Below are positions 13,480 to 24,375 of a DNA stretch of 64,000 nt, piece after piece; positions within the stretch are counted from its first letter, which is position 1, and each line of letters begins with the position of its first letter. Origin of the DNA: Trochalopteron elliotii (Eukaryota > Chordata > Aves > Passeriformes > Leiothrichidae); the NCBI GenBank assembly GCA_024734555.1, contig JANPWX010000651.1, positions 2,324,347-2,388,346 on the forward strand. Reading direction: 5' to 3'. Below the pieces are notes generated by a model that worked only from the letters and a program-made list of their open reading frames with translations, had not been told where the DNA came from and did no database searches. A program made the translations under genes and the position numbers.

Positions 13480-13830
13480 AAAGCTTTTCAAAGGGCCTTT
13501 GGAACAGGCTGTGTTATTTTTGGCTCAGTCTCTTAGTGACGCTCATTGCAGAATTAAAACTTCTAATTAGAAAGCAAAAAAAATTGCAAGGGAAGGAAAA
13601 CACATTGCTGCAAAATTAAGGTGGATATTTTAATTGCCCCAGAGGAATGGAATTGTAGTCCACTGCAGAGTTTGCTCTGCCCCAGAAGATCACTGTAGAA
13701 AATGATTACTGTTTTCCATAAGTAATCTACAACCTTTTAATTTTAAAAGCTCAAACAAACATCTCTGCCAGGATACTTAGATGATGCCTGAGTTTGAGGC
13801 AAATATCCTAATAAGAATAATTTAAAATTA
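13480..13830. promoter_or_regulatory. Candidate conserved non-coding element
   Basis: Unique AT-rich block with clustered homeodomain-like cores (CTTCTAATTAGAAAG near 13560, TTTTAATTGCC near 13629, CCTTTTAATTTTAAAAGC near 13733) and a retained CpG (GTGACGCTCATTGCAG). No repeat family matches. The motif clustering suggests a distal enhancer; conservation must be tested by alignment. Confidence 0.35.
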
Positions 13831-15339
13831 TGTTGGGAAGATGATGTGGAGGGGAAAAGTAGTGAATTAAGGATGGTGAGGGAAAAAGATTGTTGTAATA
13901 AAACAAGAGATACAATGGAGTTAGAAGTGCAGATGACCTCTATGACCTTGGATTTTTCAAGTAATTAATTTCTCCTGGGAAAGCTTCTTGAAAATTGCTT
14001 TGAGATCATCTGCCATGAGGCTCTGCATGAAGGGATGTGTCTGTAGAAATTTGTGTGAGCTTCTTCCCAGTTTAGGTGGGTGCTGCCTGATGCTGCTCTT
14101 TCCTTTTCCATGTCTGCATGTCTGACCCTGGTCAAACCCTCAGTTTTTTTCATGGTACTTTTCACTGGGGCAGGGGTGGGTTGTGCTTGTTGGTGCCTGT
14201 GTGTGTCTGTGTCTGCCAGAACCCTGGTGAAGTCCCAGTTGTGCTCTGCAAAGCTGTTTTGAGGGGAGAGGAAAAAGAAACAGAGAAAAGGAGGTGATTG
14301 ACAGTAGCCCTTTAGATTTCTGTTGTTAATGCACCAGTAATAAGATAAGGCTTATCTTTAAATGTTCATGGAATCGAGACTTTGATGGAAACAGGCTTTT
14401 GGGTTAATATATTTTTGATAGCTAAAGCAGAATGAAATGAATAGACCAGGGGAACATACAGTATTTAGAGAGAGACATATTTTTTGTTTAAATCTCTCTC
14501 CTGGCATGCTGTCTGGGAGCATGTGACACTCACATACAAATGGTGTGTTTGTAAACATGTACTCAGTGCATGTGTTTTAGAGGGATACAGGGGCCTAAGA
14601 GGGGTGTTACAGGCCTAAGAGGCTGCTGAGTGAGATGAAATCTGCTAGTTGAGATGAAAAATCTCACCTTCTGTCCCCTCACTTCCGTTCAAGTCCAGCT
14701 CTTGCTGGGTGGGTAAATGTGAACAGATAAGCATTTGCAGTGTAGAGATTTTGCCTCCCCCACGCTCTGACATGAAAAAGGAGTTGTGTGCTAGTCCCTT
14801 TGAAGAGTTTGGGCAGCAAGGTTCTGTTGTTTGAGCTGCACAGGGGGAGTTTGGGATGTCGTAGTCATTAATGCATTTCAGCTCAAGCCCTTTGGATGAT
14901 GGTCTGTTTTGCATATTCGCACATTTGGATGAAATTATCTCACAACCATGCATAGTACAGTGTCTGGGAAGGCCATACCAAAGGGCAGAGCCTCCTCACA
15001 GCAAAGAGCTGCAGCATCTGGGACTTGGATCCCAGACCATTTAGTTGCTGCTTTTCCATTGTGTGTTTACATCACAGTTGTTGAATTGCATCTGCCTGGC
15101 TTCATCCTTCTTTTTCATACCTCTTGAGTGAGGAGTCATCTGTCCTTTCTTGTCTCTCCCTGCCCATGAACCTTTGCACTGCAGCCCCAGACATCTGAGC
15201 CACGCAAGTTCATTTTCTCCATAACCTGCCTGGGCTCAAAATGATCTCTCCCTCTTAGGATATGTTGACATAACCCCAGCATCTTACCAAATCTTACAAA
15301 TTAACACTATAAATGGCTGCTAGGGCATCACATGGAATT
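13831..15339. other. Non-coding sequence with small imperfect duplications
   Basis: No gene is seen. At about 14595-14630 the motif GGCCTAAGAGG occurs twice about 22 bp apart, and at about 14631-14665 GAGATGAAA followed by ATCT occurs twice, so two small tandem duplications lie side by side. A GGCCATACCA string at 14971 recalls 5S RNA but is rejected as such. Confidence 0.5.
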
Positions 15340-15410
15340 GCTGGTAAGTATTGCCTGGCAAGTGAGTGGCACAGCTGGGAGAAGAAGGTCCCAGAGTCTT
15401 CAAAGACAGA
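15340..15410 (-). mobile_element. Possible MIR-type SINE relic (antisense)
   Basis: AAGTGAGTGGCACAGCTGGG followed by GAAGGTCCCAGAGTCTT resembles the reverse complement of the MIR segment that encodes the tRNA-like and CORE junction. Only about 50 bp is recognisable, so this is tentative. Confidence 0.35.
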
Positions 15411-16009
15411 CAAAGGGGTCTATAAAACCTGTAATTCAGATCAACCTGGGGGAGCAAGAGACACAAATTTTCATTTGATTACATGAAATCTTTGGTGTGG
15501 TAATGCCAGTTTGGGGGTTTGAATTCTCTTGTTTTAAGATGACTTTGTGGTCCAGGGTTTTGCTTGTTTTAAGGGGTTATAAAGTGAGGTCTGGAAATAC
15601 AGGGTAAAAGCTTTGATTCTTTTCAAAACTGGTGACAGAAGTCTGACTTAATGCCATTAGGATTGGCATCAAATCCAGGCAAACAACTTTTTCCAGGAGT
15701 AATTTTGCGTAGAACAGACTAAAAGTGTAATAGGGTCCAAATTCCTCATTCATTTATTATGTCTTGCTTTTTCAGCCTTTCACTGAGTGGTGGGCTCTGG
15801 GCTCTGAGTTCCTGAGCTTGCTTATCCCTTTCTGTGGTGTCCTGTTTTCAGCTGGATGAGTGTATCTGTGCTTGTGGGCACCTGTCACAGGTGCCAGTCT
15901 TTGCACCACCCTGAAATTTGCTTCCTTTAAACAATTTTAATGAGGTTTGGTTCGTTAGAAACCAAATGCATGTTAGAAACCTGCATGTATGTTGGTTAGA
16001 ATGTATTTG
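15411..16009. other. Non-coding sequence, nothing recognised
   Basis: I see no gene, repeat or distinctive motif cluster. Confidence 0.5.
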
Positions 16010-16155
16010 TGTAGCTCACAGACCTCTATATTTAATTAACATAAAACAACTGTCTTGAATCTAAGAAGCTATCTCATTGCAATTAGTTCTTGTTTGCTAA
16101 TTAATTACCAATGGATGATTAAAGACTTGTTTACTGAGGTTTAGCAGCTATCAAG
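16010..16155. promoter_or_regulatory. Candidate conserved non-coding element
   Basis: AT-rich unique block with TTTAATTAAC, GCAATTAG, GCTAATTAATTACC and GATGATTAAAG within about 130 bp, that is four homeodomain-like cores close together. No repeat match. Function is inferred only. Confidence 0.3.
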
Positions 16156-17369
16156 ACACACATCTAGTACTCAGGGGATTTACTATGCAGTAACTGGATT
16201 GTTGAATTATATTCTTACTGGAGACCTTTAAACTGTGACTGAAGAAAGCTGCTCTGCTGACAGAGTTTCCTTTTACAGCTCACCTCCAGATCCTGTTGCC
16301 ATGGGGAGCATTGCTCTTAATGGGGAGGGTGGTTAGGCTGATACACCTGACTCACTGGGGTGAGCAACTTGTTTCCTTCTGCAAATTAAAGGCAAGGAAA
16401 GCTAGGATCTCACGTCTTGTCTGTGTTGGTTAAGCAATGCTGCTCACGCACACTTGCAAATACAGTCTGTCATATCTGGCAGTCATGGTTTACCTTTGTC
16501 TCTTCATGGGTGCTCATCACATCTTAGTCCAAACAGGCAGCCATGAATTGAGTCTTGTTCTGTTGGGATTTGATTTCAGCCTGGCTTTTGCTCCTGCATG
16601 CAGGCTTTTGGTTTTGCTTCTTTTGACAGTTTGCTGGATGGTTTCATTGAATTTTTTTAAGTCTGTGGGTTTGCTTCAGATTCAGTCTCTGTGTTTATGG
16701 ACTATTTGGTCACCAAAACCCCAAGTTTCTGCTCACCACTTGATGAATAGGATCAAGATTTATGGTGGCAATTAGTGGCTTTTTTGGGTAACCAGCTGGA
16801 AAAGGCTTTTGAAGGTGGTGTGTTCGCTGCCTTCTCAAAGCCAGGCTCTTGAGGTGCCTGGAGATGTGCAAGCATCATTGCTTAGTGCTTTTGAGAGCCC
16901 TGCCCTGTGTGTCATGGATAAAACAACAGAAGGGAAAGTTAAACACTGGTACTCACACACAGAAGCTCTTGGGTTTGTCACAGAAAGTTGCTTCCTGCAG
17001 ATTCATATAGACAAAAGCTGTCCATACAGGTGTTGGTGAATAATAAGGGACAGCAATGTGCTTTATGAGAGCAGCAGTTCAGAGTTTGAAAGGTTGGCTT
17101 TAAAAGCTGTCTGCAGGATCTTTAGCCTCTGTCAAGTACTGCTCTTGCATTTTGGTTTTTACCCAGTAGGTCATGAAAGGAGGTAGGAGACCAGCAAGGA
17201 TTCTGGGAATTTCTACATGGAGACAAGCTTGGTAGTGTTTCATAGAACAATTTTATCCATTCTTTCATTTTCTCTTGTGCTTTCCTTATTTATAAGCCAG
17301 AGGTTTGGATTGCTTTTCTCCAGACTCTCTCACTAAGCAGAGCTGGCAGGGGAAAAAAAAAAATCAGAA
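16156..17369. other. Non-coding sequence, nothing recognised
   Basis: A 112-codon frame at 16437-16775 is leucine-rich from T-rich DNA and has no recognisable domain or splice context. No repeat is recognised. Confidence 0.5.
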
Positions 17370-18080
17370 AGAATGAGCAACTGTGGCAGAAAACTGATTA
17401 AAAAGAATAATTAGCATTTGCCCCTGATAAATGAGCAAAGCCATTAATTAGACTGATTTACTCCTGGCTTTTTTTTTTTTCCTTCTCCCTTTCCTCTGTC
17501 TTTTTTTTTTTTTTTCCTCTTTATCAAATGGCAGTGCCGTGACTGCCCCTTTGGTACGTTTTCATCAGCTTTTCACCAGTTGTCAGAGCTAACACCCTTC
17601 TTTCCCGGAGCCCAAGCTGCCTCTTGTAGCTAATGGATATGGAATGCAGCCAGAGCTGATAGCTGCTAGATCTCCACTGGCTTACAGGTGTTTCCATCAT
17701 TACTGGCATATTATCTGCCACAGGGTCTCCTTTTCTTTTTTTTCCCTCTGTTTTCACCCTTCTTTGCAGTGTTCTAGAAGTAATTATAGTTAAAAAAAAA
17801 AGGCAAATTTTTAAGAATTTTATTTTATGCAACATGATGTCCCAGCGATCAAATCAATTTCTTTTTTTGGCATGGTGACAAAAAGCGATGCTGCCGCTGT
17901 CGCCTGTTTGAATGTAATTACCAGGATGAAAGGGAGAATTTTAATTAAGACAATTTTCCCCCACACCTTCTTCCCTCCTCCTTATTCAAATAATGAGCTG
18001 GGGGCTGTGTTTTTTTAGTGCTGGGTTTTTTAATATGTGCTTTTTTATTAGGAAATATTACTGATCATCGGACTATTGCA
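17370..18080. promoter_or_regulatory. Strongest candidate conserved non-coding element cluster
   Basis: About 700 bp of unique sequence interrupted by two T tracts (17469-17480 and 17501-17515). It contains ATTAATTA at 17443, GTAATTACC near 17914 and TTTTAATTAAGAC near 17939. A short segment at 17885-17901 keeps three CpGs (GCGATGCTGCCGCTGTCGCC) in a region otherwise nearly free of CpG. No reading frame continues through it and no repeat matches. Retained CpGs plus dense TAATTA cores are what deeply conserved developmental enhancers commonly show, so this is my best enhancer candidate. Conservation itself is not visible in one sequence. Confidence 0.45.
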
Positions 18081-19030
18081 TATTATAACATGACTGTGAC
18101 CCCCCCACCGTGATGAGAGCTGGCTTGAAGGCTTGGTCTGTGCAGAATGGGAAAATGATACATTGACAGTCTCATATGGGAGCTTGGCACTGTACAAGCC
18201 AACATGAGCAAAAAAGTCCTTGTTTCAGATCTTAAATGGTGCAAATGGGATTGCAGGCATATGTGTTGTGCTTGGAGCCTTTTGTGATTAATTATTATAT
18301 GCATTCCTGTAATGTCCAGAGGTCAGATTCTTCATGCAGTTTAGGGCCCTGGAAGCAGAAATGGGCCCAAGTGGCTGCCTGGGAGCCAAATGCCACAGAA
18401 ACATCACAACATGTAGATTTGACCTTCATTCTTTAGACCCAGCTCCAATTTAGGGAAGTATTTGAATTGTGCACTGGGCAATGGGTAAGAGTAAGATGCT
18501 TCTGCGGTAGAAGGAGGGAGAACACTGCTGGCAAAGGGCAGATGTGGAGTGAAATAGGAGAAGAATATGCTGGGATTTGTTGGAAGGAGCTGGTACAAAG
18601 CTGAGGAGAAGTAAATGATAACTGGAGCTGGGAAATAAGGGAATGAGAGTTTATCTGGAATGGGATTTACTCTTAAAGTTCAAGCAAGTACAAATGGCTA
18701 ATTCTTATGAGCCTCTGGCATGGGAGGTGCATTGGCAATGGGTTTGCAAGTCAAGACCATCAGTTAGAGTTACACCTTTGTAAGGAGCAAGTGAGGTGCT
18801 GGACTAAGATTTTTGAGACATAGCCAAATTCCCTAATCATTCCATGGGTCTTATCTCAGGGTGTGCATGCTGGGGATGATTTTAACTGGCTGTTGCCTTG
18901 GAGGGACATGTTACCCTGCAGTACTGTCACCTCTGTGCCCCCGTGTCTCAGCGCCATTTGCAGAAGTTATACAGAGGTCAAGTTGTCTGGGACTTGTACC
19001 CTGATGCACAGGCAGGAGCATGGAGAAGAA
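18081..19030. other. Non-coding sequence, nothing recognised
   Basis: No gene or recognisable repeat is seen. Confidence 0.5.
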
Positions 19031-19168
19031 TTTTTCTTTCTTTTGTTGTTATCGTTGGGGGTTTTTTTTTGTTGTTTGTTTGTTTTTGTTTTGGTTTGGG
19101 GGTTTTTTTGGGGGTGGGTGAGGCTTTTTTTGTTGGTTTTTTGTTTGGTTTTTTGTGAGTTGTTTTGT
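19031..19168. repeat. T/G-rich low-complexity tract
   Basis: About 140 bp made almost only of T and G on the plus strand, with several G runs of 4-5 (for example TTGGGGGTTTTTTT and TTTGGGGGTGGGTG). The reading frames overlapping it (phenylalanine-rich on plus, lysine/threonine-rich on minus) are artefacts of composition. The G runs could allow G-quadruplex formation on the plus strand. Confidence 0.85.
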
Positions 19169-21872
19169 AAGGAGGGCAAGGACACCTTCCTAGTCCTCTG
19201 AGATTTGCCCCAATCTGGATTCACCCTATACCATGCATCACAAACCTGCTGTGCTCTCTCAGACACAGGCAGTCTCTCAGACCCTGCAGCCTGGCCATGC
19301 AGGTCTGTTAGCAATCCACAGTGACTAGTTCAGGGTAATTCAAACTGCCTCCTTCCCCCAGGGCAGGACACACACTGCCTCCAAAATATGCTTTTTAACC
19401 TGCAGCCTTGGGACCAGGGCAGTGCCATGACTTGGGGCTGAAATTAGGTCTTCAAAGGGTTTGGTGTTGGAAGGGGCTACAAAGAGGAAATCAGTTTCCC
19501 AGATGTGTTTTTGAAGCTTGTCTCATGTCAGTGGAAGGTAATTTAGATCAATCTAGGTGCTTGGTTTCCCAGAACAACTGAAAGTTTTTGTGCAAGTTCC
19601 TGGGCTGTGCAATCTGTGGCAGGTACCCTGAGCAGGGCTGGTCCCAGGCTTCACCTTGCCTTCCTGGGGATCACTTCAGGCATGACGTGAAGATTGCTAG
19701 ACAAATAGGAAAACCTGCAGAGCAAGGTAGGTGCCTGCCAAAAAATGAAGGCAGCAAGCTCTGTTTGGGTCTCTTCACTTGTTCAGTAATATTCAGAGGG
19801 GTCACAGCTCTGCCTCCCACCTCTCCTGGCTCGCTGGCTGCCATGGAGCAGTGGAGCTCAGGCATTTCAGCAGAGCTGGTTGAAAAAGCTGAAAAAAAAG
19901 GAACTGGTAGAACTTGAACATTGGCTGAATGGCTGCCCTTGTCCTCTGCAAAGAAACCATTCCTGCTTATGAAATCCATGTGCATACACCTGGTTTTCAA
20001 GTCCAAAGGGGGAACTTTTCTCCTTTATTCATTTCTAAGTGAGCTGGGGGTTAGGTAAGCTGTGGTGCAGGGTGTGAGGACCAAGGTTACTGGATAGAGG
20101 GGGTCAGGGATTTTAGGTGAGGAACAACAGCAGAACCAGGATGGTAACAGAGTAGAGTGGATATACCATTGTGCTTTTGAAGGCCTTGGGTTCTGCTGGA
20201 TTTGTCCTAAAGCTGACAGCCATTCATGGACTGGCATTCACCACCACAATGGCCAGTTGGCCTGGAAGAGATGCCTCCTTTAGGATGGCAGCCCTCAAGG
20301 ATTTGGCACAGGGTTAATGAGCAAGGATTGGTATTCAGGCTCCTACCACACACAAACAGATGCAGTAATCTGAATTATTTGTGTGCAACCCAGGTCCCTG
20401 GCTTGCTCAATCCCAGAGTGGAAATTGTGCCTGAGGTTAATGCACTGCAAAGAATGTAGGGGAAATGTTTTGTGTTTTAAATAAATAAAAATCAGTGCGT
20501 ATTTTTTTAATGCTTGCTGACCAGCTCTTCACATCCTGTTAAGCTAAATATTTGCATGGTGGTGGTGCAGAGAGGGCTGAGCAAGGAGCCCCTGTGTTTC
20601 GTTTGGGTGGCTCTATATTGCGATCAGTTGCTCTTTCCTCTTCTGTCTGTTTTTCTTAGCAGGGTCAGGACGAGTTTCACAGTCCAAATGGTTCACTGCA
20701 ATTCTCTACAGGATATCCTCATTTTACTTTAATGGGGAGGAAATTAATGAAACATACAGGCCCTGGGGCTTCAAATACTATACATTAATATTATCCCAAC
20801 GTATTGTGGTATGTGCACTCTCTCAGACTAAACTTTACACTGGACAGAGGAAGTTGTGATCAGATTCAGGTGCCTGTGAAATTTCAGTAGTGGGGGAGAG
20901 AAGGGGAAAAAAAATAAAGGAAAAGAGAAGCTTGAAGCCATTTCCTTCCATTTCAGTCCCTGATCAGTGTGAGAACGGGGATGTTCAAATGGGACCAGGT
21001 CTATACAAACTAAATAAACTCTCCCAACTCTTAGGGCAGGAGTATTTAGCTGTATTTGTGTATCTGAGAGACTCATTCTTTTGATTTGTTGGTTACCTCC
21101 TTTGGAGACCAAATTCTTCCCATCTGTCACTAGGCCAGTAGTGATCTAAGACAGTGGTGGTCTTTGCAGAAGATGTGCTGCTAATGGATTCCAAATCTTC
21201 CCACCTCCCTTTCCTCCAAGTGAAAAACACCACAAATGGGAGAGTGTCATAGGAATAAAAGAAAATCAAGTTCAACTTCAGTTTTCTTTGGTGGTTACAG
21301 GGAAAAATGAGAAGACATGTCTGAGCACTCAGCTGTTGCCCTTTGTGCCAACCACCTCACAAGCCAACAATTTCCATGCAGTGATGCATTCTGGCTGCAA
21401 CACAGCCCAGGACCTTCAGCTGGGGGTGCCTTGCCCAGACAGTGGATCTATATGTTACTAAGCCTCTCAAGACAACCAAGAAGCTTTGGCCATGTATTGA
21501 AAAAAGCTTAGACCCAGGGTGCTCAGCTGCCCATCCCACTGTTGCTATGAGCTGCTTAAATGCAGCCCCTCTTGTGTAGCTGCTCCTGCAGCTGGAGGTG
21601 GGTCACTAACACTGGGCTGTATTGGGCCTGTTCCTCAAAGCTGCTGACACTGAATTCTGTTTTTCCTTCTGGGATTTTTGTTTTGTTTTCTTTCTCCTGG
21701 TGCTGCAATTTTCTCATGTTACAGCACGGGCACTACCTTTGCATCAAAAGGAAGGGTCCTTCACAATTTTGGTGGAAGAATGTAGAGGAGGGGATCTTGT
21801 TTAGAGAAGCTGGCTCCATGAAGGAAAAATGAGATTTTAAATGGTCATCATAGTCTTGGGGGATAACAAGGC
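19169..21872. other. Non-coding sequence, nothing recognised
   Basis: Several frames of 60-111 codons exist on both strands, overlapping each other, without any recognisable domain. No named repeat is seen. Confidence 0.5.
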
Positions 21873-21887
21873 TTTTTTTTTTTTTTT
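21873..21887. repeat. T homopolymer tract
   Basis: Fifteen consecutive T followed by CTTAG. It resembles a polypyrimidine tract and acceptor, but no plausible exon follows. Confidence 0.8.
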
Positions 21888-22069
21888 CTTAGAAATGCAC
21901 TAAAATACCTTGAATTTTATATGGGTGAAGTAGAAAGCAAACTCCCTCCCATTCCCAAACTCCACATCCCCAGCTCTGTCTATTTGATTTTAAATGTTGC
22001 TGAACGGCTTGCCTGGTGGAGAAAACCACAACTTGAATATTACCCCATTTTGCAAACTGAAGGCTCTGC

Positions 22070-22290
22070 CTTGGGATACGGGGACAATTTATTAGTGGAA
22101 ATATCTTTAATTAATTTGTGCACAAGTTCGTGTTTTTCTTTAATTCTTCTCCCCAGGCACTTGACCCATAGTAATGAAATCCGAGAGTCCTTTTCAGAAA
22201 ATTACTTTCTCAGCATTTTTGTTCCTTTTAAAGTTAAGTGTATCGCATAATGACCATGAAATGTTATCCTCTATTAGGAACACACTTTTC
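22070..22290. promoter_or_regulatory. Candidate conserved non-coding element
   Basis: AT-rich unique block with TTTAATTAATTTGTGC near 22107 and retained CpGs (CAAGTTCGTG, AAATCCGAGAG, GTATCGCATAATG). No repeat match; the overlapping frames of 109-113 codons have no recognisable domain. An enhancer role is inferred only. Confidence 0.35.
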
Positions 22291-23869
22291 AGTGAGAGTC
22301 TTCAAATAAGAGTTTATTACCAGGAACTCTGTGGTAAGCTGCCATCCGCTGCCTCACGGTCACACAGGCCTGGCTTTGAACTCTACATGGGAGTGTCTTG
22401 GAGGACAAGTGCTCTCTCGGGCAGCTCAGTTGGAACTGGTTGTCACTGGAGGAAAGTAGGTCCAAGGTTTGGTTCCAGCCTCAAAGGCCAGGCTCAGGAG
22501 AGAACAGAACTCTGACATCAGTAGCCAAAAGCTGGACAACAGGCTCCTGCAACCCATCTGTGTTTGGCAGCCTCATGTGTGACCTGGTCGCCGGGCACTT
22601 CTAGGTGCCTCCAACGCTGCAGTTGGAAACACAGACATTTTTGTTAGGTCTGAGCAGGGACAATGGCCAGAATGGCTCTTGCTGGCCCTGTCCCTACCAC
22701 TGTCATATTGTGGTGGCAGTGTCTCAATGGTTTCTTCTTGTCCAGGCTGCCCCTAGAGAATCATTCCAAGCTCAGGAAGGTAGGATATGCCTCTCACTGC
22801 AAAGAGTCCATAAGGACAGAATGGTTTCCTTTTGCACAGGGATGGATTTTCCTTTTGCAACAGTCCCCCGTGGTTTGGCATGTGGGGATGATGGCACTGA
22901 TACAACAGACACTGGTAAATGAGGGGTTATTTGGGTGTAATGCTACCAAGGCACAATGGGATATTTCAGTTTTTTGCAACGTAGAAAGATGGGAGGGGGG
23001 ATGCTAAACAGCAACAGGCGATGAAAGGTTCTGATTTATAACCCATCTGAAATACGTTATCTCCCCACCCCACCTTCTGCCCCTCAACTGCCACTGTCTA
23101 GGCCTGGCATCTTCTGATATAACATTTAGGTGCTGATTCAGACTAGTCTTGGAGGATATGGTGTCATTGTGGAGGAGTTCAGATGGGTGTTTCTTAAAAA
23201 GTCTCATTCAAGTACTGACTGGGCTTTTAACCCCCCTGGACATATGCCAGGGAATTCACCATGCTGTAACATTACTGTGTTGTCCTGGAATGGACAGTCT
23301 TGGCCAGAGCTACAGAACTCCTTGCACCCTTCTGACTCCCAAGTCTGAATCCTTTTTCGGGGCAGTAACACAGGGCACTCACTGCTTTCTTTGGTCTCTG
23401 ATGCTCAGTCCAAGTAGAATCAAATCCCAGGGGTCAGAGTTGGTTCTCTGGAACCAATTCACATCATGCCCTAGTGATTCATCTTATCGTAAAGATATTA
23501 GTGTTTAGAAACCCTCTACCATCAGCAGAAAGGGCTGTTCCACAAAGGGCCTGTCCCCATTGTTTTGAGGTCATCCATCTTCCTGTCCTGATCTCGTTTT
23601 CACTCTAATTTGTTTAGACCACAGAATGGGTGCATGAACAACTTGTTTTGTTTTTGACGGGCAACCACAAGAACATTGGCTGCATGTGCTTTTTGTTTGG
23701 TTGCAGTTTAACAGCTGTTCCCTTTGAAATAACCCCATTTCTGCTGGCTTTATTTCTTAGTTGCTCTTACCCAACTTTTCTGTCCAGTGAGGCTTCTCCC
23801 CCCCTCCCCACACACCTGGCCCTGTTCCCTGCCCTCTACCCCAGGAACCCTTTTGGTTATTTCAACCTC
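22291..23869. other. Non-coding sequence, nothing recognised
   Basis: Overlapping short frames of up to 119 codons occur in several phases, which argues against any one being real. No repeat is recognised. Confidence 0.5.
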
Positions 23870-24375
23870 TGTGATTAAACTGGCCCCCAATTGTTATCAA
23901 GAACATTCAGGAAGGAGGATGAAAAAATGAAACATAATCTTATCTGAGAATAGAAAATATGATAAGGGCCCCCTATCTGGAGGCTGCAGTGTCCCTCGTG
24001 GTGGGGCTGCAGCAGTTCCTTTGAAAATAATCACTGACACCATCTCTGCTAAATCACCTTTCACACAGCTCAGGCCTTTGATATGAAGGCCCCTGGCAAA
24101 ATTAGAGCAGGATTGTGTAGACCCCAGAGCAAATGCATTAAATGCTCAAGAGATCAGAATTAGGGGGCACACAGATATAATTGCTTAGGAGGAACTTGTG
24201 TTCCTGGGGTGTGACAGTGTGTGGGTGGATGTGTATGCACGTTTGTGGCTCTGCCTGGTAGATGATGACTGCAAGTTATAAGGCATGACATGAGGTGCTA
24301 ATTAAATGGCCTTTGTACATTTTAATCATCCACCTAGGAGAGGAGTTAATGCTAGACTATATGCAATGTATGATG
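23870..24375. promoter_or_regulatory. Candidate conserved non-coding element cluster
   Basis: Unique sequence with GATA-like sites (AATCTTATCTGAG near 23936, ATATGATAAGGGC near 23957), CCAATTGTTATC near 23887, GCAAATGCATTAAATGC near 24129 and GGTGCTAATTAAATGG near 24293. The motif mixture and lack of repeats suggest enhancer sequence; not verifiable here. Confidence 0.35.

Noticed and set aside
14971..15038. 5S rRNA-like strings (GGCCATACCA, then GGACTTGGAT)
   Set aside because: Spacing between the two is about 20 bases too short and the sequence between does not resemble 5S RNA or a 5S-derived SINE.
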